A DNA stretch of 64,000 nt from 66-474 sp035606235 (lineage in GTDB: Bacteria > Pseudomonadota > Gammaproteobacteria > Xanthomonadales > Rhodanobacteraceae), in the NCBI GenBank assembly GCA_035606235.1, contig DATNFU010000019.1:9270-73269 (forward strand). The letters run 5' to 3'. A program made the translations under genes and the position numbers. A model generated the notes under the pieces. The model did not search any database. It saw nothing but the letters and a program-made list of their open reading frames with translations, and was not told where the DNA came from. This document shows positions 32,201 to 40,888 of this stretch, one piece after another. Each line of letters begins with the position of its first letter. Position 1 is the stretch's first letter.

Positions 32201-33430
32201 ATGCTCAACCGGCTCTGGATCGGATTTTTTCTCACCGCAGGCGTTGCCGCGCTGGCGCGCTGGCTGGTCGGCGGTGACCCCGCGGTGTTCGCGGCCTTGG
32301 TGGCCGCATTGTTCGAGATGGCCAAGCTCTCGGTCGAGGTGATGCTGCTGTTGTTCGGCACCCTCACGTTGTGGTTGGGTTTTCTTGGCGTAGCCGAGCG
32401 CGCGGGGCTGGTGGATCTGTTGGCGCGCGCGCTGGGTCCGCTGTTCGCGCGACTGATGCCGGGCGTGCCGCGCGGACATCCGGCGATCGGCCTGATCACG
32501 CTCAACTTCGCCGCCAACGTGTTGGGCCTGGACAACGCCGCCACGCCGATCGGCCTGCGCGCGATGCGCGAATTGCAGACGCTGAACCCGAGCGCCGACA
32601 CCGCCAGCAACGCGCAGATCCTGTTCCTGGTGTTGAACGCGTCGTCGCTGACCTTGCTGCCGGTGACGATCTTCATGTATCGCGTGCAGCAGGGCGCGCC
32701 CGACCCGACCATCGTGTTCGTGCCGATCCTGCTGGCGACCTCGGCGTCGACGCTGGTCGGGCTGCTGTCGGTCGCGGTGATGCAGAAGTTGAAACTGTGG
32801 GATCCGGTGGTGCTGGCCTGGCTCGGCGGCTTCGGCACGTTGCTGGCCTGTTTCATCTATGCGCTGTCGGGCATGCCGTCGGCGCAACTGTCAGCGTTGT
32901 CGTCGTTGCTCGGCAACCTGATCCTGTTCGGCATCATCATGGTCTTCGTGATCGCCGGCGCGGTGAAAAAGATTCCGGTGTACGAATGCTTCGTCGAAGG
33001 CGCCAAGCAAGGCTTCGAAGTATCCAAGAACCTGCTGCCGTATCTGGTGGCGATGCTGTGCGCTGTCGGCGTGTTGCGCGCGTCGGGTGTGCTGGATTAC
33101 GCGTTGGAGGGTTTGCGCTGGCTGGCCAGCAGCGCGCACCTGGATACGCGTTTTGTGGATGCGATGCCGACCGCGCTGGTCAAACCGCTCTCGGGTTCGG
33201 CCGCGCGCGCGCTGTTGATTGAAACGATGCAACACACAGGCGTGGACAGCTTCGCCTCCCGGCTCGCGGCCACCGTACAGGGCAGCACCGAGACCACGTT
33301 CTACGTACTGGCGGTGTATTTCGGCGCGGTGCGCATCGTCCGCGCGCGACATGCGGTCGGCTGCGCGTTGTTGGCCGATCTGGCCGGCGTGCTCGCTTCG
33401 ATCGGCGTGTGCTACTGGTTTTTTGGTTGA
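32201..33430 (+). CDS. fused SpmA-SpmB-type nucleoside-recognition membrane protein
   Basis: Integral membrane protein of 409 aa with two Gate/nucleoside-recognition modules in tandem. The first half (LITLNFAANVLGLDNAATPIGLRAM) matches spore maturation protein A, and the second (FVEGAKQGFEVSKNLLPYLVAMLCAVGVLRASG; LVKPLSGSAAR; QGSTETTFYVLAVYFGAV) matches SpmB. In Bacillus these are separate genes acting in spore dehydration. Fused copies occur in non-sporulating Gram-negatives with unknown function, possibly transport of a small solute. About ten hydrophobic segments are visible. The Shine-Dalgarno is weak. CATAAT at about 32163-32168 may be the -10 box. Confidence 0.88.
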   Translation: MLNRLWIGFFLTAGVAALARWLVGGDPAVFAALVAALFEMAKLSVEVMLLLFGTLTLWLGFLGVAERAGLVDLLARALGPLFARLMPGVPRGHPAIGLITLNFAANVLGLDNAATPIGLRAMRELQTLNPSADTASNAQILFLVLNASSLTLLPVTIFMYRVQQGAPDPTIVFVPILLATSASTLVGLLSVAVMQKLKLWDPVVLAWLGGFGTLLACFIYALSGMPSAQLSALSSLLGNLILFGIIMVFVIAGAVKKIPVYECFVEGAKQGFEVSKNLLPYLVAMLCAVGVLRASGVLDYALEGLRWLASSAHLDTRFVDAMPTALVKPLSGSAARALLIETMQHTGVDSFASRLAATVQGSTETTFYVLAVYFGAVRIVRARHAVGCALLADLAGVLASIGVCYWFFG

Positions 33431-33459
33431 TCGAGCGCCGAGGACGAGTGCCGATGCGA

Positions 33460-34314
33460 TCAATATGATGGCGCGGATTGTCCATTGCCCGCCGCTGCGC
33501 TCGACGTATTGCCCGCCGGAAGATTCTGCCCGACCAGCATCGCGCGGATCTCGCGCAACCTGGTCTTGATCTTCGCTTCATTGTCGTGGCCGGTGTGCAG
33601 CAGAATCTTCTGGCCGGCGCCCAGGGATTCCAGCTTGGAATCCGCATAGACATAGAACGCGCCGCTCTTCTTCACCGCGATCGGCTGTGTGGGTTCGGGC
33701 GTCGCCAGCAGATTGTCGATCACCACGATCAGGCGATCGTTGAAGTACGCCTTTGGATAACCGAGCTCGCGGTAGGCTTGCTGGAACAGTGGATAGTTGT
33801 GCACGTACCACGCCACCAATGCGCGCGTATCCACCGATTCGATCACCCGCATGTAAGGCGCGTAGCGTTGGTAATTCTGGTTGTCGATCACCTGTTGATC
33901 GCCATTCTGTCCGGTGGCGAACGCGCCTTGCGGCGTGCGCAGCGGCAGGATGCGGCTGCTGCCGAACGATTGCCGCGGCAACGCATCCACGGTGGCGACG
34001 ATGTTGGGGATGATCGCCTGCTGCACCAGCAGATCCTGCAAGCCTTGTGCGCCCGGCAGCGCAAGCAGGCTTTGCATCACCGTGGCGTCGCTGTTGTGCA
34101 GATCCGGCAATCCGGCGGTCGTGCCCGCCGCCGGCACGCGGGCCTGGCTGATCGGATGCTGCGGCACGCTGCTGGCGGGAGCGGGCGGGTTCAGCACCGC
34201 TGACGATGGTCCGCGCGGGCCAGGCCGCTGCAGCACGAAAAACCAGATCGCGATCGCGATGATCACCAGCAGCACGATCACGGCAACCCACTGCGCCGCG
34301 GAACCTCGTCTCAT
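33460..34314 (-). CDS. DUF3014 domain-containing membrane protein
   Basis: Protein of 284 aa with one N-terminal transmembrane helix (about 8-27), a Pro/Ser linker, and a conserved globular part (SDATVMQSLLALPGAQGLQDLLVQQAIIPNIVATVDAL; QRYAPYMRVIESVDTRALVAWYVHNYPLFQQAYRELGYP) that is characteristic of DUF3014. The function is unknown; it is likely anchored in the inner membrane with its bulk in the periplasm. ATG 34314 has GGAGGGCAAGG upstream, which decides against the frame from 34386. A second single-helix Pro-rich protein is encoded 108 nt upstream on the same strand. Confidence 0.85.
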   Translation of the reverse strand: MRRGSAAQWVAVIVLLVIIAIAIWFFVLQRPGPRGPSSAVLNPPAPASSVPQHPISQARVPAAGTTAGLPDLHNSDATVMQSLLALPGAQGLQDLLVQQAIIPNIVATVDALPRQSFGSSRILPLRTPQGAFATGQNGDQQVIDNQNYQRYAPYMRVIESVDTRALVAWYVHNYPLFQQAYRELGYPKAYFNDRLIVVIDNLLATPEPTQPIAVKKSGAFYVYADSKLESLGAGQKILLHTGHDNEAKIKTRLREIRAMLVGQNLPAGNTSSAAAGNGQSAPSY

Positions 34315-34422
34315 GGCCTTGCCCTCCGTGCGACTGCCTCGACAGCGCTTTGATACGCGCGACCGCGATTCGTTCCGCGCGGACACGCTTTCGCGGTGTC
34401 GTGTATGCCCGGCCGTGCGCGA

Positions 34423-34758
34423 TCAGTGCGATCCGCCGCTGGCCGGTACCGTGGTCGTGCCGGTGGGGCGCGGAATGGATTGCGGCGCCACGCTGCCGGG
34501 TGGCGGCAGCGTGGTCGAGCCGCTCATGGCACCGGGTGCCGTGGACGGCGCCGGCCGGGTGGCCTGGTTGGCGGGCACGCTCGGCGGTGCGCCGGCGGTG
34601 GTGGCCGGCGCATATCCGGGCGTCATCGGCACGTCGGTGCGCGGGTTGACGCCACGACCAAGATCGCTGGCCCAGTAAATCCAGGCGACGATGATCGCGG
34701 CGATGATGATGACCGCGATGACCCAGAACAGGATCGGGCGAGGACGGCGCGGTGGCAT
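34423..34758 (-). CDS. hypothetical single-pass membrane protein with Pro/Thr-rich tail
   Basis: Protein of 111 aa with a basic start (MPPRRPRPI), one long hydrophobic helix (residues about 9-29, Ile/Ala-rich) and a low-complexity Pro/Ala/Thr/Ser tail to the end. The topology suggests a tail outside the cytoplasm. A Shine-Dalgarno AAGGAG lies 6 nt before ATG. I do not recognise a family. It sits directly upstream of the DUF3014 gene on the same strand and shares its architecture of one N-terminal helix and a Pro-rich linker, so a common operon or envelope role is possible. Confidence 0.6.
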   Translation of the reverse strand: MPPRRPRPILFWVIAVIIIAAIIVAWIYWASDLGRGVNPRTDVPMTPGYAPATTAGAPPSVPANQATRPAPSTAPGAMSGSTTLPPPGSVAPQSIPRPTGTTTVPASGGSH

Positions 34759-34843
34759 GACGACTCCTTGTCAGCGCTTCCGGAAGCCAACACGCTGACA
34801 ACCTGCGCGTGCAGAAAACGCGAAGGCGCGCCCTCGCTCCGGT

Positions 34844-35350
34844 TCACTTCTGGCCGATGAAATCCATCTTGCCGATTTCCACGCCGGCCACCCGCAAGAT
34901 GGCGTACGCGGTGGTGCAATGGAAATACAGGTTCGGCAAAGTGAAGCCCTGCAGGTATTCGATGCCGGTGAAATCCATCTCGCCGTTGCGCATCTTGAGA
35001 TGGATCGCGCGCGCCTCGCTGCCGTCGATCTGCTCGGGCTTGAAGCTCAGCACGTAGGCGCTCGCGCGCTCGATGCGCGCGTACACCTCGGCAAACGTCT
35101 TCTCGTTGTCCTCGAACGATTGCGGCTCCACGCCGGCCAGCCTTGCCGCGCCCCGTGCAGCCATGTCGCATGCGATCTGCACTTGCTTGACCAGCGGCAG
35201 CATGTCGAAGATCAGGCGCTGCTGCAGCAGCAGGTCGGGCTCCAGGTTCTTGGCCTGCGCGTGCGCCTCGCCCTTTTTCAGCACATGGGTGAGGTTGTTC
35301 AACGCGCGCACGAATACGGGGACGGAAGCGGAATACATCGAAATGTTCAT
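34844..35350 (-). CDS. DUF1993 family protein
   Basis: Cytosolic protein of 168 aa matching DUF1993, a DinB-like four-helix bundle family (start MNISMYSASVPVFVRALNNLTHVLKKGEAHA; LIFDMLPLVKQVQIACDMAARG; LPNLYFHCTTAYAILRVAGVEIGKMDFIG). Members are annotated from similarity only; a metal-dependent thiol or stress role has been suggested for DinB-type folds but is not shown. ATG 35350 has AGGAGT 6 nt upstream; the frame to 35407 is unsupported. It is followed by nothing on its strand for about 80 nt. Confidence 0.85.
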   Translation of the reverse strand: MNISMYSASVPVFVRALNNLTHVLKKGEAHAQAKNLEPDLLLQQRLIFDMLPLVKQVQIACDMAARGAARLAGVEPQSFEDNEKTFAEVYARIERASAYVLSFKPEQIDGSEARAIHLKMRNGEMDFTGIEYLQGFTLPNLYFHCTTAYAILRVAGVEIGKMDFIGQK

Positions 35351-35410
35351 GGCGTTACTCCTGTGGAAGATGTATCGGCCCGAGTTGGGGCGGTCGCGGT
35401 GATGCAAGAT

Positions 35411-35464
35411 TAAAAAAAAACCATCTCGTCGTTCCGGCCATGGATTGGCCGGGCCGGGATGACG
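35411..35464 (-). terminator. intrinsic terminator of the MFS gene
   Basis: On the minus strand an imperfect 13-bp stem (35464-35452 with 35439-35427, two mismatches, core CCGGCC) is followed after 6 nt by a run of nine T (35420-35412). The arms belong to the CGTCATTCCGG-type repeat family. Confidence 0.6.
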
Positions 35465-35503
35465 ACGTGGAGAAAGGCTTCGATTCTGGTTTGCAACAGG
35501 CTC

Positions 35504-36769
35504 TTAGAATGGCTCCGGCTCCACTCGCGCCGGAGGCCCGCGTGTCACCCACGCAGTCAGCGCCAGCGATGTCACGATCAGCGTCGCGGCCAGCACGAAC
35601 GCCGCGCCGGGCAGGTGCTGCACCGGTGCGTGATCGGAAATGAACAGCGCGAAGATGTTGGCGAACAGTGCCGGCCCGAAGATGCCGGCCAGGCTCGCAA
35701 GGCTCGACAGCGCACCTTGCAGGCGACCCTGTTCGCCGGGATCGACCTGATGCGTGATCATCGATTGCGCGGGCGGCCCGGCCAGCCCGCCCAGGCACAA
35801 CAGCGGAATGCCGGCCAGGAAGATCCATGCTTGCGGCGCCAGGCCGAAGCACGCGTAGCCGAGCACGCAGAACGCCAGGCCGATCAGGATCATTCGCCGC
35901 TCGCCCCAGCGCGGCATCATTTTGCGCACCAGCACGGCTTGCACCAGCCCGCTGCACAAGCCCACGAAACCGAGCGTGTAGCCGACGATCTGCGGCCCCC
36001 AGCCGTAGCGGTAATCGGTGTACAGCACGTAAGTGGAGTTCAGCGAGAATTGCGCCAGGTTGATCAGGAAAAACACCGCTGCCAATCCGAACACCTGCGG
36101 GTAGCGGCGCAGCAGCAGCAACGAGCCGAGCGGATTGGCGTGTCGCCAGTCGATGCGTGGCGAACGGCGCTCCTTCGGCAGTGACTCCGGCAGCACGAAC
36201 AGGCCGTAGCAGAAATTCACCAGCGACAAGCCGGCCGCCACCCAGAATGGCAGCCGGATCCAGAAGTGGCCGAGAAACCCGCCCAGCGCCGGACCGATGA
36301 TGAAGCCGATGCCGAAGGCGGCGCCGAGCAGGCCGAACGCGGCGGCGCGCTTGTCACGCGGCGTGATGTCGGCGATGTAGGCATTGGCGGTGGTGAAACT
36401 CGCCGCGCACACACCCGAGATCGCGCGGCCGATGAACAGCAGCCACAGCACAGGCGCCAGCGCCATCACGATGAAATCCAGCCCCAGGCCCAGGCTTGAA
36501 ATCAGGATGACCGTGCGCCGGCCGAAGCGATCCGACAGCGCGCCCTGGATCGGCGAAAACACGAACTGCATCAGCATGAACAGCGCGCCGAATGCACTCG
36601 ACCACACCGCGGCCTTGGCAATGCTGCCGCCGATCAGCTCCACGATCAGATGTGGCAGCACCGGAATGATGATGCCGAAGCCCAGCATGTCCATCGCCAC
36701 GGTGACGAAGACAAACCTCACTGCGGCATTGCGGCGTGGGTGTTCGATCACCGGTTGGGGATCACTCAT
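35504..36769 (-). CDS. MFS transporter, TetA/TCR-like
   Basis: Twelve-helix proton antiporter of 421 aa. The hallmark loops are D-R-F-G-R-R (motif A, GALSDRFGRRTV) between helices 2 and 3, and the antiporter motif C in helix 5 (GFIIGPALGGFLG). The N-terminus VTVAMDMLGFGIIIPVLPHLI and AYIADITPRDKRAAAFG are typical of the tetracycline-resistance group. Actual substrates cannot be assigned, because many chromosomal members do not transport tetracycline. ATG 36769 is chosen over 36802. No Shine-Dalgarno is obvious. No TetR-type repressor adjoins. An intrinsic terminator follows. Confidence 0.9.
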   Translation of the reverse strand: MSDPQPVIEHPRRNAAVRFVFVTVAMDMLGFGIIIPVLPHLIVELIGGSIAKAAVWSSAFGALFMLMQFVFSPIQGALSDRFGRRTVILISSLGLGLDFIVMALAPVLWLLFIGRAISGVCAASFTTANAYIADITPRDKRAAAFGLLGAAFGIGFIIGPALGGFLGHFWIRLPFWVAAGLSLVNFCYGLFVLPESLPKERRSPRIDWRHANPLGSLLLLRRYPQVFGLAAVFFLINLAQFSLNSTYVLYTDYRYGWGPQIVGYTLGFVGLCSGLVQAVLVRKMMPRWGERRMILIGLAFCVLGYACFGLAPQAWIFLAGIPLLCLGGLAGPPAQSMITHQVDPGEQGRLQGALSSLASLAGIFGPALFANIFALFISDHAPVQHLPGAAFVLAATLIVTSLALTAWVTRGPPARVEPEPF

Positions 36770-37018
36770 GCAGTAATCGGATACTTGAAGACCGGAATGC
36801 AAAGCGTCGCGAGCGAAGGCGACGTGCCGTCATGAATCGGGTGTGTTCCCCGAGTGCAGGAAGCGGAGTGTACACGCCAGTACCTGAGCATTTCCTCGGC
36901 CCGCAAAGCACCACATCCATGCGCCGGGCCGGTCGGGCGCCAGCACCGCCGGCGCGCACTGGAGTTGCCACATGGCCAAGAGTTCCGTGGCCGATCGCAG
37001 CGGCTCTGGAACCGCTCG

Positions 37019-37648
37019 CTAACGGCCGCCATCAATATCAATGAATCTGAGGAACTCCGCACGCGTGCGCGCGTCTTCGCGGAAGGTGCCGAGCATCTGG
37101 CTGGTGATCAGCGACACGCCGCGCTTGTGCACGCCGCGCGTGGTCATGCATTGATGGGTGGCGTCCACCACCACGCCGACACCGCGCGGCCCCAGAATAT
37201 TGTTGATGCAGGTCGCGATCTGCGCGGTGAGCTTCTCCTGCACCTGGAAACGATGCGCGAATGCATCCACCACCCGCGCCAGTTTGGAAATCCCTACCAC
37301 TTTGCCGTCCGGCAGATAACCGACGTGCGCGCGCCCGATGATCGGCGCCATGTGGTGTTCGCAGAAACTTTCGAACTGGATGTCGCGCAGCACGATCATC
37401 TCGTCGTAGCCGGCGACTTCCTCGAAGGTGCGGCGCAGGTATTCCTCCGGATCCTCGGTGTAGCCCGAGAACCATTCCTGATAGGCGTCCACCACCCGCT
37501 TGGGCGTGTCGCGCAGCCCTTCGCGCGTGGGCTCCTCGCCGGCCCAGCGCAGCAGCGTGCGCACCGCGGCTTCGGCCTGCTCGCGAGAAACTTCCGGCGA
37601 GGTGGGCCTGGTCGCGGTGCAGAGGGAAGGCTTGGGTTGCTCACTCAT
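37019..37648 (-). CDS. folE: GTP cyclohydrolase I
   Basis: First enzyme of tetrahydrofolate (pterin) synthesis, converting GTP to 7,8-dihydroneopterin triphosphate; 209 aa. Zinc ligands C96, H99 (FCEHHMAP) and C167 (HQCMTTRG) are present, with the active-site stretches LRDTPKRVVDAY and GISKLARVVDAFAHRFQVQE. The decamer-forming fold length is normal. ATG 37648 follows GGAG with a 10-nt gap; a start at 37666 is possible. It is probably transcribed alone, with rmuC beyond it on the same strand. Confidence 0.96.
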   Translation of the reverse strand: MSEQPKPSLCTATRPTSPEVSREQAEAAVRTLLRWAGEEPTREGLRDTPKRVVDAYQEWFSGYTEDPEEYLRRTFEEVAGYDEMIVLRDIQFESFCEHHMAPIIGRAHVGYLPDGKVVGISKLARVVDAFAHRFQVQEKLTAQIATCINNILGPRGVGVVVDATHQCMTTRGVHKRGVSLITSQMLGTFREDARTRAEFLRFIDIDGGR

Positions 37649-37809
37649 GATCCGTTCGCTCCACACACGGGAAGGCTAGTTTAGCGTGCGGTTTTGCGTG
37701 GCGTCCGGCCGCTGGCCGTCGGCATTCGGAGTTGTCGCGGCACACCAGCCGCACACAGACGCGTTACCGCCAGGCCGCTTGCGCGGCAACGCGCGTGCAG
37801 ACGAAGGTT

Positions 37810-39249
37810 TCATGTCTCGGTTGTGCTGATCGCAACGCGCTCGCCGGGATCATCCGGAGGCACCTGCTCGAGCAAGCTGTCGAGCGCCAGCCCGGGTTGG
37901 CTCGCGGCCGCCGATTCTTCTTCCAGTTCGTCGCGTACACCGGCCGGCATGGCTTTTTGCGTTTTCACGCCCAGCGCCCGCAACCGCTCCGCGCGCTTCA
38001 GCACGCTGCGGCCGGAATCGGACAGCCGGACGCGCGCTTCCTTGTAGGCGTCGGTGGCGGCGCCGAGCTTGTCGCCGATTTCCTGCATGGATTCGGCGAA
38101 CAACACCGCCGATTCGTACAGCAGCCCGCCCAGCTTGGCGATCTCCTCGCGATTGCGCGAGGTGCGATCCACCCGCCAGATGTAATCGATGGTGCGCAAC
38201 ACGGTGTAGAGGGTGTTGGGCGACACCAGCGAGATGCGCTTGGCGACCGCGTGGTCGGCCAGTTCCGGCGCGGCCTGCAACGCCAGCATCAGAGCCGGTT
38301 CGATCGGCACGAACATCAGCACGAAGTCGAGGGTCTTCGCCCCGTACAACTTGGCGTAATCCTTCTTCGACAACTCGTTGATGCGCGCCTGCACGGCGGC
38401 GACATGCGCGCGCAACGCGGCGGCGCGCGATTCGTCGTCTTCGGCGGCGACATGGCGCTCGTAGGCGACCAGCGACAGTTTCGAATCGATGATGACAAAC
38501 CGATCCTGCGGCAGGTTGACGATCACATCCGGTTGCAGGCGCGCGCCCTCTTCATCGCGCAGCGATTGCTGCACGATGAATTCGTGGCCCTCGCGCAAGC
38601 CGGACGCCTCCAGCACGCGCGCGAGCACGGCCTCGCCCCAGTTGCCGCGTACCTTGGCCTGCCCGCGCAAGGCCTCGGTCAGCGATTGCGCCTGCGCACC
38701 AAGCATCTGGTTCAAGCCGGTGAGCTGCCTGATTTCCTCCTTGAGGCTTGAGCGCTCGCGGATATCGGTCTTGTGGTTATCCTCGACCACCGCCTTGAAC
38801 GCATTCAATTGCGTGTTGAACGGGGTCAGCACCGCGTTCAAGGTCTTTTCGGTTTGCGCGTCGAGATGTTTCGCCTTGGCTTCAAGGATTGCGTTGGCCA
38901 CGTTCTGGAATTCCGTAGTCATCGCGTCCTTGGTGGATTTGAGCAACGCGCGCACCTCTTCCTCGCGCTGTCTGGCGACTTCGACATCCTTTTGCAGCAA
39001 TGCGCCGGCCTGGTGCTGCTCCGCGAGTTGAGCGGTGATTGTCTGCAAACGCGCATTCGTCTCGATAAGCGCGGACTCCGCCCCGCGCAGCCGCACCAGC
39101 GCTTCATCGCGCGATGCGGTTGCGGCTTGCGCACGCTCGGCCGCGATGCGCGCGTCGGCATTGCCGCGCGAACAGCGCACCGCAAGCCAGAGTGCCGCGC
39201 ACAGGCTTGCGATCAGCAGCGCGAGCAACACGAAATCAACAAGGGTCAT
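37810..39249 (-). CDS. rmuC: DNA recombination protein RmuC
   Basis: RmuC protein of 479 aa. An N-terminal membrane helix (about 5-25) is followed by a coiled coil (about 30-190) and the RmuC domain. That domain contains GNWGEAVLARVLEASGLREGHEFIVQ, VIIDSKLSLVAYERH (PD-(D/E)XK-like core), LDFVLMFVPIEPAL and SPNTLYTVLRTIDYIWR. In E. coli it limits inversions at short inverted repeats, probably by cutting DNA structures. The start ATG 39249 directly precedes the helix. It lies in a run of minus-strand genes (menI-like, srkA, rmuC). Confidence 0.95.
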   Translation of the reverse strand: MTLVDFVLLALLIASLCAALWLAVRCSRGNADARIAAERAQAATASRDEALVRLRGAESALIETNARLQTITAQLAEQHQAGALLQKDVEVARQREEEVRALLKSTKDAMTTEFQNVANAILEAKAKHLDAQTEKTLNAVLTPFNTQLNAFKAVVEDNHKTDIRERSSLKEEIRQLTGLNQMLGAQAQSLTEALRGQAKVRGNWGEAVLARVLEASGLREGHEFIVQQSLRDEEGARLQPDVIVNLPQDRFVIIDSKLSLVAYERHVAAEDDESRAAALRAHVAAVQARINELSKKDYAKLYGAKTLDFVLMFVPIEPALMLALQAAPELADHAVAKRISLVSPNTLYTVLRTIDYIWRVDRTSRNREEIAKLGGLLYESAVLFAESMQEIGDKLGAATDAYKEARVRLSDSGRSVLKRAERLRALGVKTQKAMPAGVRDELEEESAAASQPGLALDSLLEQVPPDDPGERVAISTTET

Positions 39250-39309
39250 GGAGCGTTCCGTTCATAACGGGAGCAAGTGTACGCCGCCGCGTCTCAGGAA
39301 TTGAGCGGA

Positions 39310-40257
39310 TCACTCCAGCGCTTCCGCCGCTTCGTGCAGATCGGCTACATGCTGCTCCCACCAGCGCGGCTCGGCCGCGAACGGGAACGCCAGCGGAAAC
39401 GCCGGATCGTCCCAGCGCGCGGCGATCCAGCCGGCCCAATGCACCTGCCGCATCGCGCGCAGCGCCGGAATCAGTGCGCGTTCGCGCGGATCGAAATCGC
39501 GGAATTGCGCATAGCCTTCCAGCAGCGCATCCAGGGCTGCATCGTCATTGGCGAGCATCCACAGGTCCTGCACCGCCGGGCCAGTCCGCGCGTCATCCAG
39601 ATCCACAAAGTGCGGTCCGGCGTCGGTCCACAGCAGATTTCCCGGGTGGCAATCGCCGTGCAGGCGGATGCGCGTGACCGCGCCGATCGAGTCGAAGCGC
39701 ATTGCGATCGCGCTGCCCGCGCGTGCAATGGCTTGCCGGTATTTCTCCTGTTGCCGCGCCGGCAACAACGGCGAGGCGAGCACCGCGCGCGCCGGCGCGT
39801 CGATGAATGTGTCGCGATCGATGGCGCCGCGATGCGAGAACGTGTCGCGCGCGCCGATGCCGTGCATGCGCGCGATCAATCTGCCGACCCACTCCAGGTG
39901 CTCGCGGGTTTCCAGCTCCGGCGCACGGCCGCCGCGGCGCGGATACACCGCGTAGCGGAAGCCGCCGTGGCGCAACAGCGTTTCGCCCTCGAACGCCAGC
40001 GGCGCGACCATCGGCAATTCGGCGCTGGACAGCTCCCGTGCGAAGGCATGTTCCTCGCCGATTGCCACATCGCTCCAGCGTTGCGGGCGGTAGAACTTGG
40101 CGACAATGAAGGTGCCACCATCCAGGCCGATCTGGTAGACGCGATTTTCGTAACTGTTCAACGCCAGCAGCCGGCCGTCCGGATGCAGGCCGCAGGCGGC
40201 GATCGCGTCCAGTGCCGTATCCGGCGACAGCGCCGCATAAGGTGCGGCTTTGCTCAT
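39310..40257 (-). CDS. srkA: stress response serine/threonine kinase SrkA (YihE)
   Basis: Choline/aminoglycoside-kinase-fold protein kinase of 315 aa that in E. coli counters MazF-type and Cpx-linked stress death. Visible are the nucleotide-binding N-lobe (LLALNSYENRVYQIGL; VAKFYRP), the catalytic loop L-H200-G-D202-C-H-P-G-N207, the Mg-binding V-D219-L-D-D-A and PMVAPLAF. Its ATG (40257) overlaps the stop of the upstream thioesterase gene as ATGA, so the two are coupled. The long frame upstream to 40485 is antisense noise within that gene's frame. Confidence 0.92.
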   Translation of the reverse strand: MSKAAPYAALSPDTALDAIAACGLHPDGRLLALNSYENRVYQIGLDGGTFIVAKFYRPQRWSDVAIGEEHAFARELSSAELPMVAPLAFEGETLLRHGGFRYAVYPRRGGRAPELETREHLEWVGRLIARMHGIGARDTFSHRGAIDRDTFIDAPARAVLASPLLPARQQEKYRQAIARAGSAIAMRFDSIGAVTRIRLHGDCHPGNLLWTDAGPHFVDLDDARTGPAVQDLWMLANDDAALDALLEGYAQFRDFDPRERALIPALRAMRQVHWAGWIAARWDDPAFPLAFPFAAEPRWWEQHVADLHEAAEALE

Positions 40258-40703
40258 GTACCCGGGTTGCGCGCCGCGATCGCCCGCTGCGGCACCACGG
40301 CCATGGTCAGGCGCGCGATGCAGGTGAGTTCGCCGCCCGCATTTTCGATCCGGATTTCCCACACCTGCGTGTTGCGGCCGATATGCAGCGGGCGCGCGGT
40401 GCCGGTGACCATGCCCTCGCGCACCGCACGAATGTGATTGGCATTGATCTCCAGACCAACGCAGGCCATGCCTTCCTCGCAGCACAGCATGGCCGCGGTG
40501 CTGCCGAGTGTTTCGGCCAGCGCCACCGACGCGCCGCCGTGCAGGATTCCGTAAGGTTGGCGCGTGCGTGAATCCACCGGCATCGTGCCGCGCAGGAAAT
40601 CGCCGCCGATCGTGGTAATGCGAATATCGATCGCGCGCATCAGGGTGTTCTCGCTCCAGCGATTGATGGTGGCGAGATCGATTTCCTGTTTCCAGATGGA
40701 CAT
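40254..40703 (-). CDS. hotdog-fold acyl-CoA thioesterase (YdiI/MenI-like)
   Basis: Thioesterase of 149 aa from the PaaI/YdiI group. The pattern GDFLRGTMPVDSRTRQPYGILHGGASVALAETLGSTAA contains the HGG motif and the catalytic Glu of the hotdog family. The N-terminus MSIWKQEIDLATINRWSENT is typical of YdiI (1,4-dihydroxy-2-naphthoyl-CoA or general acyl-CoA hydrolase). No menaquinone genes are nearby, so a general acyl-CoA role is as likely. ATG 40703 has AGGG upstream. It overlaps srkA by four bases. Its leader carries GGA-loop hairpins (40810-40793). Confidence 0.9.
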   Translation of the reverse strand: MSIWKQEIDLATINRWSENTLMRAIDIRITTIGGDFLRGTMPVDSRTRQPYGILHGGASVALAETLGSTAAMLCCEEGMACVGLEINANHIRAVREGMVTGTARPLHIGRNTQVWEIRIENAGGELTCIARLTMAVVPQRAIAARNPGT

Positions 40704-40792
40704 AGAAGCCCTGGGTAAGTCGCGATCAGCTGATTGCAGGATCAAAATGCAGTCATCCACCGCTGCACTTGCACATGCACCCTGGATGAGTC

Positions 40793-40810
40793 GCAATCAT
40801 CCATGATCGC
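40793..40810 (-). promoter_or_regulatory. GGA-loop hairpin upstream of the thioesterase gene
   Basis: On the minus strand the 6-bp stem GCGATC/GATTGC (one G-U) encloses ATGGAT, about 90 nt before the ATG. A second, looser hairpin (TGCAG/CTGCA around GGTGGATGA) follows near 40770-40750. Confidence 0.4.
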
Positions 40811-40888
40811 ATGAGCAAGAAGCGCATCCGCGCTCGCACCTTCTGAAAAGCCCCTCGAATTGTGCCGCGTTTCGGCGACAATGCCGAT

